Of a stretch of DNA of 64,000 nt, positions 12,801 to 23,800 are shown in pieces. The translations under genes and the position numbers were made by a program. Every line of letters starts with the position of its first letter. Within the stretch, counting starts at the first letter, position 1. Origin of the DNA: Rhizophagus clarus (lineage: Eukaryota > Glomeromycota > Glomeromycetes > Glomerales > Glomeraceae); assembly GCA_015698045.1 (NCBI GenBank), contig BLAL01000013.1, positions 992,001 to 1,056,000 on the forward strand, given 5' to 3'. The notes beneath the pieces were generated by a model. It was not told where the DNA came from. It ran no database searches and saw nothing but the letters and a program-made list of their open reading frames with translations.

Positions 12801-13033
12801 AATAATAAATTTATCAAAAATTTACGAATTATGCAATTAATAATATTTATAAATTTTGTATAAATTCATTATAAACTGTTTATAAACTAAGTTTGAAAAA
12901 AGTTTTAAACTGGTTCAGAAACTGATATATAATCGGTTTAAACTTAATACAAAAAACCTAGTTTTGCAGTTTGTAAGGTGAAACTGAGCGGAACTGAACC
13001 TAAACTGCAAAAAACCAAGCAGTGGCATCCCTA
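9865..13033 (+). mobile_element. hAT-superfamily DNA transposon (inactive, complete ends)
   Basis: The element is bounded by a perfect 8-bp target duplication CATAGAAG (9857-9864 and 13034-13041), the size expected for hAT. The left terminus TAGAGATGACG and the reverse complement of the right terminus TAGGGATGCCAC are imperfect inverted repeats. Subterminal regions at both ends are full of AAACTGGTTT/AAACCAGTTT-like motifs typical of hAT transposase-binding regions. It encodes one transposase with BED finger, catalytic core and C-terminal dimerisation domain, interrupted by seven in-frame stops. It must have needed another copy's transposase, or decayed in place. Confidence 0.9.
10177..12782 (+). 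pseudogene. hAT transposase, seven nonsense mutations
   Basis: The reading frame from the Met codon at 10177 aligns throughout with an hAT transposase. It has an acidic N-terminus with SQEP/FQEP repeats, a BED zinc finger (CQKC ... HLKKVH), SLTSDMWTS with the first catalytic Asp, LTTDNATT with the second, and a C-terminal hAT dimerisation region (TSMACEQAFSVAGNTITKTR). In-frame stops lie at 10498, 10933, 11230, 11425, 12102, 12210 and 12447. A GT-AG interval at 11467-12020 joins two in-phase segments and is best read as an AT-rich intron. I see no frameshift: the frame is preserved on both sides of every stop. It is therefore a non-functional copy. Confidence 0.88.
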
Positions 13034-13041
13034 CATAGAAG
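13034..13041. repeat. Right target-site duplication of the hAT element
   Basis: CATAGAAG, identical to 9857-9864. Removing the element and one copy restores the pre-insertion target site. Confidence 0.9.
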
Positions 13042-13424
13042 CTGATCATTTTGGCCAGGAATGACTGAGTATGTGTGATAAAGTTTTAGTGCTATAATCA
13101 GCCTTCCCTTATATCCTACTTTTTCAAATTTTCCAAATTATGGGATTAGGAAATGTTGGTAATTTCTGATAAAATTTGGTTTGATTTTTTTGTGGTAATT
13201 TCTGGGAAGATTCTTCATTTAAATTTTCATCAATATCACACCATCTCTAAATCATCTTCATCTTCTTTTCTTCATTAATTTTCAATATAACTCGCACTGA
13301 CACCAACATTGCTTGCAGAAAACTCTGCAGTTCGCGTGCCTCTTGAGGCCAAAATAATAAAAGAAAACATAATAAACCAAGTAAGGCCGTCAGAAAAAGG
13401 TATTTTTGAAGAAAAGGCATTGAT
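13042..13424. other. Non-coding DNA, interrupted host element
   Basis: It begins with CTGATCATTTTGGCCAGG, which shares a 17-base string with the reverse complement of the sequence just upstream of the retroelement ORF at 18852. It probably belongs to the 5' region of the coiled-coil remnant that follows. I see no intact gene. Confidence 0.4.
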
Positions 13425-13742
13425 AAGCCTCAAGAAAGTGAAGGCTTAGCTCAACAAGCTCTTGGCATCGCGGCTTTCTTGTTTATGGAAAAGGAAGAGT
13501 TGGAGAAGAAGGTAGTTCACAAAGAAGATGAGATTGGGCATTTAAAAGAAACAGAAGACCAAAATAGGCTTCTAAGAACTCAAGTACAGTCATTAACTTT
13601 GAACAAGTCTAGGTTGGAGGCGAAGATAAGTTCCTTAAGACAGGAATGAGAAGGGTGGCATCATAAATTTATGGCGGAGCAAGATACAGCAGTTTGAGCT
13701 GTAGCGATTGCAAATAGAGTTCAACAATCTCTAATATTCTTG
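13425..13742 (+). pseudogene. Coiled-coil ORF remnant, probably retroelement gag/ORF1-like
   Basis: One frame carries KPQESEGLAQQALG, then MEKEELEKKVVHKEDEIGHL and a further heptad-rich stretch (NRLLRTQVQSLTLNKSRLEA), ending with TGA at 13647 and another TGA at 13695. The upstream part is broken in all frames. Codon use is less AT-rich than its surroundings, which suggests former coding. The coiled-coil character and repeat-rich setting suggest the N-terminal ORF of a retroelement, but I do not recognise a named family. Confidence 0.4.
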
Positions 13743-13996
13743 TGATTCCATTGTGAAACTTGTAGATCATATTTAAATTAAATTGTCATATTTCCACGAG
13801 GTGTAAATCTAAATTATTATAACTATACTGCAATAATCAGTGCCCAATTTTATCGATTGTGATACAATTTTAACAAACTTCCATTTACAGGAGTTTGTAA
13901 AACTCTTCCTTCCATAGAGCATAATTTATAAGCACCATTTTGCCTGATTTCATGAATATAAAAGGGACCTTTTCATTTTGAGTCTAATTTTCCAAT

Positions 13997-16530
13997 CTAT
14001 TGTTTTTCTTTTGCAGCGTAGTAATATAAGACTTTATTTCCTATTTCAAAATTTAACTCCTTTTTAATTTTCTGATCATGATAATCCTTTTGCTTGACCT
14101 GACTCTCTCGAATCTTTATCTTTGCTTCTTCTTGCACATGAGGCAGATTGTTGATCAAAGATAAAATTTGATTTATATGTTCCAAATTATCAGATAAATT
14201 ATCCACAGGGAGTTTAGCTTCTCTTCCATTTACCAAATAAAAGGGTGATATTTTCATGGTAGAATGTTTGCTTGTCTGATATGCAAACAAAACTGGAGCA
14301 ATATATCTATCCCACTCATTGGTCTGGATTACTAACTTTGATAATGATTCACATAAGGTACGATTAAATTGTTTGACTAATCCATTTGTTTGCGGGTGAT
14401 AGGGAGTAGAAAATACATATTTAATCCCAAATTTCTCCAAAGTTTTTCTACCATTTGATTATTAAAATGTGTTCCTCTATCTGACAATAATTTTGCAGGG
14501 CATCCATGGTGACAAATAATATCTTCATAGATAAATTGTGATGTTTCTTCCACAGTAGCACATGACACTAGTCTCGCTTCAGGCCATTTGGTCATATAAT
14601 CTATAGCAACAATTATATAACGATTACTATTAGGAGTTATGGGTAATGGTCCAACAAAGTCTATTCCTACTTGATAAAAGGGTCCATGCATGACAATAGG
14701 GTGGAGCAATTGGTTTGCTTTGGATTTTCCTCTTCTTTAACAAGAATCACATGATCTAACATATTCTCTTATGTTTTCATACATTTGAGGCCAATAGTAA
14801 CGATCCTTAATTTTATTAAACATGGTATTTACTGCAAAATGAACGGCAGTAGGATCATTGTACATTATATATAATAGTGGTTCCAATTCAAAATTTCTAA
14901 TAACTTTCAATAATTGTCCATTTTTCTTTTTGTTCTTCTTATAGAGATAATTTAATTTTAATTCAAAATTGTTGCAAAGGTTGATAAATTTCTGTTTTTC
15001 TTGAGACGTAGTAAAGGTAGGTAGTATTTATTGATGTAAATATTGATATATTTGGTGGTATTGGTTGGATCCATGATGGGCTGTTAGTCATAATGCTAAC
15101 ACTTTCGCTTTCACCCGTTTGTTTTCTTTTCTTTTGGTGCTGAGTTTAGAAAAGTGGTTGTTACACAACTATTTTGATATTCATGATTATTTTAGTTTCG
15201 TAATAATAGTTTTCAATTTAAATATTGATAGGTTCGTTCTACCAGGGTTCATTAACCAAATAGTCTGGATTCATATCTGGATGAGTACAGGTTTGTCAAA
15301 TTTCATATTCCTCTTTTTCATCATATTTCCAACCAATTCCTGGAGGAAAATGTTCATCTTGCGACATTTCCATCTCAGTAGTCTCTTTAAGGATTTCTAA
15401 GTATTGCATTTCTACATCTCCAAAATATTCTTCTGTTAATTCTCTGAAACAAATTTTGCATATAAGTACATCACTAAAGCAGTACCATTGTTCATATAGA
15501 GGTGGATAAGAAAATAACATCCAATTTTCTCTTTTTGAGTTTAAAAGCATTCCACAATTCTCACAATGGTTTCTAGAATTCCTAGATCTCTGGTGATCTT
15601 TGAACTACAGCACGTTCTATTTCCATGTCGCATCTGCTCCAAATATAAGTTTTTGCTTGATTGATGATTTCTTCTTCCTTTTGTAGTTGCGCTTGAATTT
15701 TCTGACTCTTAGTGCATCTTTTCTTTTCAATTCTTCGTTGACACTCAAAACAAATTCTATGAGTATGATGTCTATCATTAATAAAGCATGCGTCTCCTAT
15801 GATAGAGCAATAACTATTAAAGCCGTGGTAGATATCCTATTCATCAGTGCATAGGGCAGATTTATGACATCTTTCACAGATTTCCTCATTATCTTTTGGA
15901 TTTATGTTACAACTTTGGCAACACAGAAAAGATTTTCCTTGGATACTATACTTTTCTAGAAAAGGTCGCTCTTCCTGACAACCATGACACTTGCCGATAT
16001 TTAAGGTTTCTTCAGGCATTTCTTCATTATTCAATCCAGAAGGAACGATAGAAACCATATAACACTCAACTGGATCTTCATGGATTTGTGATAAAGCATC
16101 AGCATTAGCATTAGCTTTTCCTGGGTGATGCTTAATTTGGAAGTCATATTGCTGGAGTTCCATGATCCATCTGGCTCGCCTTCCTTTTGAAATCTTGGAG
16201 GTTTTGAGCCATTTTAAGGCAATATGATCTGTAACAATAGTGAAGGGCCTTATTCCCAAGTAATACTGAAAGTGTTGGACAGCCCAAACTACAGCAAGAC
16301 ATTTTTGATCAGTAATAGCATAATTCATTTCAGCTCTATTCATACTTCGACTCGCATATGCAATCACATGTTCTTTACCATTCTCTTGAAGTTGCGAAAG
16401 GATAGCACTTAAGCCTGTTCCTGAGGCATCCGTGTAAATGATAAAAGATCGGTTGAAATCTGGGTAGCTTAAAATGGGAGCTTTCATTAAGCACTCTTTT
16501 AATCTTTCAACATCGGGAAAAATTTTGGTC
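13997..16530 (-). mobile_element. Ty3/gypsy-type pol fragment (RNase H, Cys-rich insert, integrase), degraded
   Basis: Read on the minus strand from 16530, the order is a truncated end of reverse transcriptase (FPDVERLKECLMKAP), RNase H (IIYTDASGTGLSAILSQ, YASRSMNRAE, VTDHIALKWL, GRRARWIMELQ, ANADALS), a Cys-rich stretch, an H2C2-type region (about 14860-14720, with a stop after CDSC), and an integrase core (QVGIDFVGPL, LLSDRGTHF, TPYHPQTNGLV). The stretch 15839-14710 has several stops. A one-base frameshift lies near 14440. The third catalytic residue is gone: NGLVKQFN stands where families have a Glu (usually V-E-R-F-N). RT, protease and gag are absent upstream; the fragment stops at a junction near 16530. 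Confidence 0.85.
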
Positions 16531-16793
16531 TACAGATCTGCGCAATTCTGCAGAACCCAATTCTGCACAGATCTGAGGACATGCTGATGCATAGCACTGA
16601 AAAATTTCATGGATTTCTGCACAATTCTGCAAAACACAAAAAAATCTGCGAAAATTTTCAAAAACAAATCTGCGAAATTTTTCAAAATTTTTGACATTTA
16701 CAATTACTTTTATTGTTAATTAACATCAATTAATTTATTTAATTTATTTAATTAAAGCATTACAAATAAATCAATTTACTACACTATTAACTA
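16531..16793. repeat. CTGCGAAA/TTCTGCA-rich repeat segment
   Basis: Imperfect copies of AATTCTGCAGAA, GATCTGCGAAAA and TTTTCAAAA motifs are packed together directly beside the broken end of the gypsy fragment. This may be the end of another element, whose insertion truncated the pol gene. There is no coding potential. Confidence 0.4.
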
Positions 16794-17274
16794 CAGTCAA
16801 ACTTCGATGTACCGATGCTTCCAGTTTTGGGAAAAAGTATCGGTACATTGAAATATCAGTACATATATGTAATTAGTAGATTATAATGCAGGCCAAAATC
16901 TAACTCTGGCTCGCACTATGCTTAATTCTGAGTCCAAAATTTTCAAATATATTATATATAACGTGAGTATGATTATAGAAAAAAAATCTAATTCCAGACA
17001 TAATTAAGAACGATGCTCAGTTACAATTTTTAACTCAGGCCAAACTTATAGTGTCAGCCAGAATTAACACTAGTGTAACCAAAATTATCAGTACATCTTA
17101 ATATACATTACTATAAAGGGACCAGGAGGTAGTATCAGTATATGTTACATCGCGAAATTATATATAATATCGGTATAATGAGATTTTTTTATTAGTGGTG
17201 AAACGGGACAACAAAAATTTATCAGTAAAAGCAATTATCAGTATATAGAGTATCAGTACATCGAAGTTTGACTG
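16794..17274. mobile_element. Tc1/mariner-type MITE (481 bp)
   Basis: The inverted termini CAGTCAAACTTCGATGTACC (left) and CAGTCAAACTTCGATGTACT (right, reverse complement) are nearly perfect and are flanked by TA on each side (16792-16793 and 17275-17276). A TA target duplication and CAGT termini are typical of the Tc1/mariner superfamily. The interior has no ORF and repeats TATCAGTACAT-like subterminal motifs. Confidence 0.88.
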
Positions 17275-17276
17275 TA

Positions 17277-17734
17277 TACTATTTTGGTATTAAATACACT
17301 AAATTTCCTGGCCTTTCTTTCTTTACTTTCACTGTTTCGTTGAAAATGTAAAAACATTTTTTTCAAGGTTTTTTACCTTTATATTAGGATTGGAATCTTT
17401 CTTTCAGTTTCCTGCATCTGCAAAAAAAACTAACAAAACCATCAGTAAACATTTTGTTAAATAAAAAAAACAAAAAAGAAAATTAAATATAAAAATAATT
17501 TCGTTACTAATACTAATGTACGTAAGTTTATATATCCCTAAAATTTGGGTTTTCATAAAATTATGGGATTGATTTTGTATTACTATCCAATTATATCATA
17601 TGTTCTGTGTTACTCTTTGGTTATATCATATGATCTTGTATTACTCTTGAGTTATATTACGTGTTTCAGCTAATAGTTTATCCTTCGGCTAATAATTTAT
17701 CCATTTTCTTTGTGTAATTTCTCCATCTATTGTA
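17277..17734. repeat. Non-coding DNA with a ~31-bp tandem repeat
   Basis: At about 17576-17667 three imperfect copies of a GTATTACTCT..TTATATCATATG unit follow each other. The remainder is AT-rich with nothing recognisable. Confidence 0.4.
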
Positions 17735-18852
17735 TTACCATTTAATTATCTTTGTTACTGTAATTCTTACGCTACAACAGGACCAACTATAAGTTTTGCT
17801 GTCAATGTCAAAAGAAGTTCTTAGTGCAAACAGCATGTCTGTATGCCTTTCAAAGAATACTATCAACTGTCCTTTTCCTTTAGGTGTGTAAATGGCCTTA
17901 TAGGCCTTTATTGAGTATTTTGCTAAAAAATCTGATTGTAAATTACAATTCACCAGGCATTAAGTATGTTGGGTTTCCAGGCAATCCTTCCATACTAGAC
18001 AAAATCTTTCACGATTTTTGCGTTCTTTTAGTGATCAGTCTCCTGAATCCATCAGATCGGTGTGTTGTAAAGTGTGTACATCCATAGTCCTTGGTTAAAA
18101 TGGGCATGTACCTCATCATTAAGGAGAATCTTGACCCAAATGGTCTGGAACTTCCTCTGTTTTTTCAATAAGAACTTTATGGTATTTCCCCATGTAGCTA
18201 GTGCTGAAAGTATTTGCTCATGGGTCCACTCTATGGGAACGTCGTATACTGTCAAATGACAGACTTTTCCTAAATCTGTGTCAGCCACTTGATATCCAGT
18301 AATAATTTTTTCAACTGCGCCTCAGGTAAACTTTTTGCCTTTCTTTTTAATATTACCCAGATTAACTTTTCCCATTTTGGCAGGTGTTGTATTCTCCGGT
18401 TACTTAACTTGCTTTTTGGATTTCCTGCTTTTTTTCTTTTTTGGGGTATTGGCATTTTCTTGTAATGGCATGCTTGTCGACATCTCTGATTGGTCCATTG
18501 TGATTTCAATTATTTCCTTTTCCAGTATGTCCAATTTCATTGGTTCTTGTTGTTTTAGTTCCTTTGCGGCTTCAAGGTTAGGGAAGGAACCTGAAGTAGC
18601 ATCAAAGTATATGTAACCAGTTGTTTCTCTAAATACTTCCTGGCTAACACGGAACAGTAACATCATTACTCCATATGATAGGTTTGACTGGGCGGCCAGA
18701 CTTTGAAAGTTGACTTGTTTTGTTATAGAACTTTCGCCTAAAACTTTGTTTACTCTTGCGACTTGTTCGTCTAGAGACAAAGTTCCTATATCTTCAAGTT
18801 TGTTTAAGGTTTGGATAACTCCTCTCATTATTATGCCTTCTACACCAGACAT
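17735..18852 (-). pseudogene. Degraded retroelement ORF1-like gene with RRM-like fold
   Basis: The minus strand opens with a Met codon at 18852 (MSGVEGIIMRGVIQTLNKLE), runs 150 codons to a Lys/Ser-rich basic stretch (KKKKSRKSKKQVK) and then stops. Coding similarity continues in a second frame, with a TGA near 18327, through CHLTVYDVPIEWTHEQILSA and WVKILLNDEVHAHFNQG, a ferredoxin/RRM-like pattern. It ends in fragments such as GKGQLIVFFERHTDML (17953-17735). A basic linker followed by an RRM-like nucleic-acid-binding module suggests the first ORF of a non-LTR retroelement or a similar gag-like protein. Multiple stops show it is dead. The family assignment is inferred. Confidence 0.5.
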
Positions 18853-20880
18853 TTTATAGTATGTTTTTGAAAAAAATGTATATTAAAGTGGTTTTTTTTC
18901 TTCAAAAAATTTTGGCCAAAATGATCAGCGGTGAGAGTTTCCTTTAAATCAGTGAAGAGAAAAGTTTTTTATCGCGTTAAACAATAAATAAATAATTAAT
19001 ATAGCTGATGATGATGAACCAATCAGATTCCCTTTGGTTTGTCTCTAATGGAATGGTCAGGCAGCTAATTTGACATTTCGGCGTAACCTGTCACACATTT
19101 CAGATGTGCCATTAGAATGTTGAGTTAATCAGGAATAATTGTACGTATCTTATTGAAACCAATGAGAGAAAGATTGAACTTATGAAAGGTTCTATAAGGT
19201 AAAACTAAAAAAAATGCTCTATACTCTATGTTTGAATTAATATAATATTTACTTTAAGATGAGATGACACAATGGTGAATACAAAATAGGAAAAATTTGC
19301 TATCAGTGAGTGAAAAACAAAAGAAAAAAATTGAACATGACACTGACAAAATCCTTTCTTTTTGAGCCTTCTTCTATAATCATTTAAACCAACTATTTAA
19401 AGAAAAGATAAGATAGCAATGACAAACTTTTCTGATATTATATCAGAGGAAGGTAAAAGATGGGCTTAGTTTGTACTTTTAGTTTATAAACTGACTTTTA
19501 TCTTTACATAGTCATACCAAATTGATGTCATCATTGTTGACAAATGATTATGCTCCTTCTGGCTATAGAGTTAGGGATTATAATTATTGCTACTTTTACA
19601 TTACTCATGAAGATTGAACACTGATATTGTGTATATGGCTGACTTTAAAGATAATACCCGAATATTAAACTAACTACTTTTTGAACGCTATATTAAAGTT
19701 TTTGGATTTTTATGGCTTAAATTTTTAATGACCTTTTTTTTAGAATTAAAAATACAATTGAGACAAGGAAATAAGATAAATTGCTAAAATTTTATATGCA
19801 CAATATATATATATCTAACAATAGGTTTATAAAATTTTAAACCATTTTAATAATTGGTTTTTTATTTATTGTATTTTTTGAAATTCCGGTTATTTCTGTC
19901 ATCAACTGCATATAAATACAAGTAGTTTTTATGGACATTAAGAATTTAGAAATAACAATAAAGTTCATCATTTATCTATAAACATATACATTCTGCATAC
20001 CATTTTCTAACTTCTATACTCCAATAGAGAAATAAAGAACTGACCTCAACAGTAGCAATTTTTAATACGTAGGCTGATGATTATATCCATAGGTTTTTCT
20101 ATATCGTACAGTGTACTTAGCACAGTAATTATATATTTAGAATTATTTAAATATCTTTGTACTCAATGTACTTTTGTACGATGTAATTCCTTAACGTAAA
20201 TTTTCTTCATTACATTCCTATGTAATTCCTTAATGTATTTTCTTCAATTACATTCCTCTTTAATAAAAAGCAAAAATAAAAAAAAACACCATATAAACTC
20301 GATTGTTCCTATAGTTCATGAGCATTTATGAAATAACAAGATCATCTTAATTACTTGGAGTTAAAATCGTTTCAGTCCTACGCTAAAATTATGTTAGTGA
20401 AAAAATTTATCAAGAATGTATTTCAATTTTAAATAAATTATACGGTATAGCATATTAATTTATTATACAGGGCAAGGTTTTTATACTGATATACATGATT
20501 ATTCTTTTTTAAGGTATTCTTGGACTCTATCCTCGGCTATTTCTTAACGACAGTTCTATCCTTTAATAACCCAGAAAACGATCTCTATCGCCCCCTTGAC
20601 GTAATTAGATGCTATGTAGCATAAATATTTCAGCATGATTTGTAACCTATTGTATATCTCCCCATTAATAGTACAATACCATTGTTATTTATGAATAAAT
20701 AAAATAAATAATAAAACAAATAAAAATGAAACTAGATTATTACATACTGTAAAAAAAAATATACAGTATATATAATAATAATAATTTAAAAATTAAATAC
20801 ATGCTACATATAATTTATATTATAACTATCGGAATTATCATGAAATCCAATTTGAAAATCTAATATGTAATAAAATAATA
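18853..20880. other. Intergenic AT-rich DNA
   Basis: The first ~80 bases look like the 5' leader of the retroelement remnant on the minus strand. From about 19000 to 20880 there is no recognisable gene, only AT-rich sequence with a short repeated TTACATTCCTATGTAATTCC-type motif at about 20160-20260. The 3' end and terminator of DUF3684 copy 2 should lie just below 20881; no clear signal stands out. Confidence 0.45.
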
Positions 20881-23800
20881 TTATCGAGCTAAAAATCGGT
20901 TGAATTTTTTCCAAAAAGCGCTAGTGCTAAAAATTTTGAGCGGGATTTTACGTTTATTCATTAATTCTAAGAAATTTGGCATATATGTTTTTGCGAATGA
21001 CGAAGAATAGTACTATTTTTTTTTAAAAAAAAAAACGTAATTTAAAATTAGTCAAGTATAAGACTATAAAAAAGAACTTTTCTTATTCATTTTTTTTTTT
21101 TTCTTCTAAAAAAAAAATTATAACTGATATATATATACTTACTTCAAATTCGGAATTATGAAGTTGAACAAAATTATGTGCCAATACATGACAAAATATC
21201 ATGAACCAATAGGTCATAGCATCAGTTGTTGGTAAAGTTTTACATTCTTGTTCGTGTAATCCAAGGTAAAATTTAAAATTAAAAAATAATGCTCCATCAC
21301 GATTAAATGCAATTGAGTTTACACTATTATCATAAAATATGCGAATGGCTTTTGTCGTAACTTCAAAAATATCTGCAAGATCTTTTAGCATATTTATGAA
21401 TTGGCTTAATGGAACAGCGCGCGATTGAGATAAGATTTCTGATTGATCAACATGATTAGGAACGTAAAGTTCAATCTTTTGTAAGTCTCCAACACAGTGT
21501 ATTGAATAACCTAAAATAAATAAATCAAAATTAACCAAAAAAAAGAACAACAATACGTAATTAAATTAAAAGAAAAATCGTCTGCTGCTTATTACCAGGC
21601 ATAATGTCACAATAATTCACTTGACTTTCGTTTATTTCGTTTATACAAGTTTTTGTGGTACATTTGATACTAGAATTTTTATTGCTTCCTGAGCTAGAAT
21701 AACGAGATTTTATGGAATCTTGTAATAAATTTCGTAAATCTCGTGTAGTTTCAGAAGTTATAATAGCTTGTTTCTCATTTTCAAAAGAATCCGTCATATT
21801 AATATCATCAATATCGTCTGATTTCTGATCGTTGTTTAGAAAAGGAAGTGAAAGTATAGGTATTTTAGTTTCAAATATTCCTATGCTTTTTAAACTTGAT
21901 AAAGGTGTAGATAAAACCGTGTTGAAATAAGAAATATCCTTCGAATTATATGATGTGAAAATACTGTTGACCAGATGCTGGGAAATATCAATTAAGTTAG
22001 AGTTAGGTGTCACATAAAGAGTCCATGAATTCGTGCTTTCTTGAAAAATATTAGTGGTAATATTATTTCTTTCATTCTTTGAGATAGATTCTAATTTATA
22101 ACTTGTTTCCATATATTCAATCTCTCGAACTTTTAGTTTTTTAAGCCATTTTTCATCATTCCTAACAACTTCTTTCAGATAATGATTCAGATAGAACAAG
22201 CTCGCTCGTTCTCTAATCACTTTTTGTAATTGTCGAGAATACTGAGTTTTTTGAATGGGGCCATTCGGGACCACAGATTTTGTTACAGATTTATGTAACG
22301 ATTTACATCCTAATTTCTAAAAAAAAAAAAAAAAAAGAATAAACGAATATGAAATAATCCTTTATTAAATTAGGTTTAGAATATTAATAATACATACCTT
22401 ATATAAAGGTTCCAATTTTTTAGGAGCTATTAATGGTTCAAAAATTTGTTGATACGCCTTATCGTCATTTATATAAATTTCTTTTGCTGATGATAAATAG
22501 TAAATATTATCCTCTTTACTATTAAGATCGTGTTTAATAGCAATTAAAACATCGAGCTCTTCCATTTTTCCTAGGGTTATTTTATCGACGTCGTCGTTAA
22601 TTTTTTCCAAAATATTCAAATATTTTTTTATGTCATCTCTATATAAATTCCACAATTCATGTGATGAATCAATTAACAATTGGACAAAATCTTCCGAAGA
22701 TGGTTCATCTTTAACACCGCATTTAGCTAAAAATTTATTGGCTTGTGTTCCAAAATCAACAGAGAGAAAGAATTCATTCAAGCTAAAAAAAAAAAAAAAA
22801 GAAAACATTTTTATAAATATCGTTGTTTTATTAAAAAAAAAAAAAAAAAAAAAAAATTAATATTTTATTTACCTTTCTTCTTTAAGTTTAAAGAAACAGT
22901 CACTTGGTTTGAAAAGTTGATCATGAATTGGAATAAATTTTGAATTATTAAGAATAACCCAATCGGCATTATCAAAATCTTTCTTTTGTGAATTCAAATA
23001 TTCAAAAATTTCTTTTGCCTTATTTTTATCTTGCGGTGGATTCTCAGTTAACCTCTTTACGAGCTTTTCATGACTAGGATCATGACGAACATTAAATTTT
23101 CCTACCTTGGAACGTAAATCTTCATGGACAATTTCAAAACCCATTAACATGCATCTATCATTAATAAAGCACTCCGAAGGCCTTGCATAAGTATTGGATT
23201 TACAAGGTAAAAATGCAATATTGATAGTTTCTGGTTTATAATCATCGTTATACGATTTATAAAAGTTGTCATTAAAATAATTAAAAGCCATTTTACGAAT
23301 TTTAGGATCAGTTGGAGGGGCTGATAGGTTGAGAATTGTTTCTAGTTTGGGATATTTTTGCAAGCCCAATTTAATTAAAAATTTCCCTACAAATTTTCAA
23401 TTGTAAGTATTTTGATAAACTAAACAAATAAATTCATGATAACGAATATACCTTCATTTGAGTCATTAGACCATGCTCCTTTCCAATCAATTACAGGCAA
23501 ACCAAGTTCACGATTTATTCTCGAAGGTATGTGTAAATCTCTGATAGAAAAACGTCGAACTTCATCTGATCCTAACAAGTTTTCTTCAGGCCAGATGGGT
23601 TTATATCTTAATGAATTCATTTCAGCATCCTTAAGATAATCAAATGTTGAAGCAAGATATTTTATGATTTGAATATAATTGCAATCCTTATGATTGACAA
23701 GTCGTTCTGTAATGAGTTTTAATTCTACAACCTATATTTAATCAATTAATTGTTAATTATTTAAAAAACAAATAAATAAATAAATAAAATTAGTATTTAT

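Noticed and set aside
15070..15125. Possible tRNA-like fold (TGTTAG..CTAACA stem)
   Set aside because: Only one stem is convincing; no acceptor or T-arm pairing and no standard tRNA box motifs could be found.
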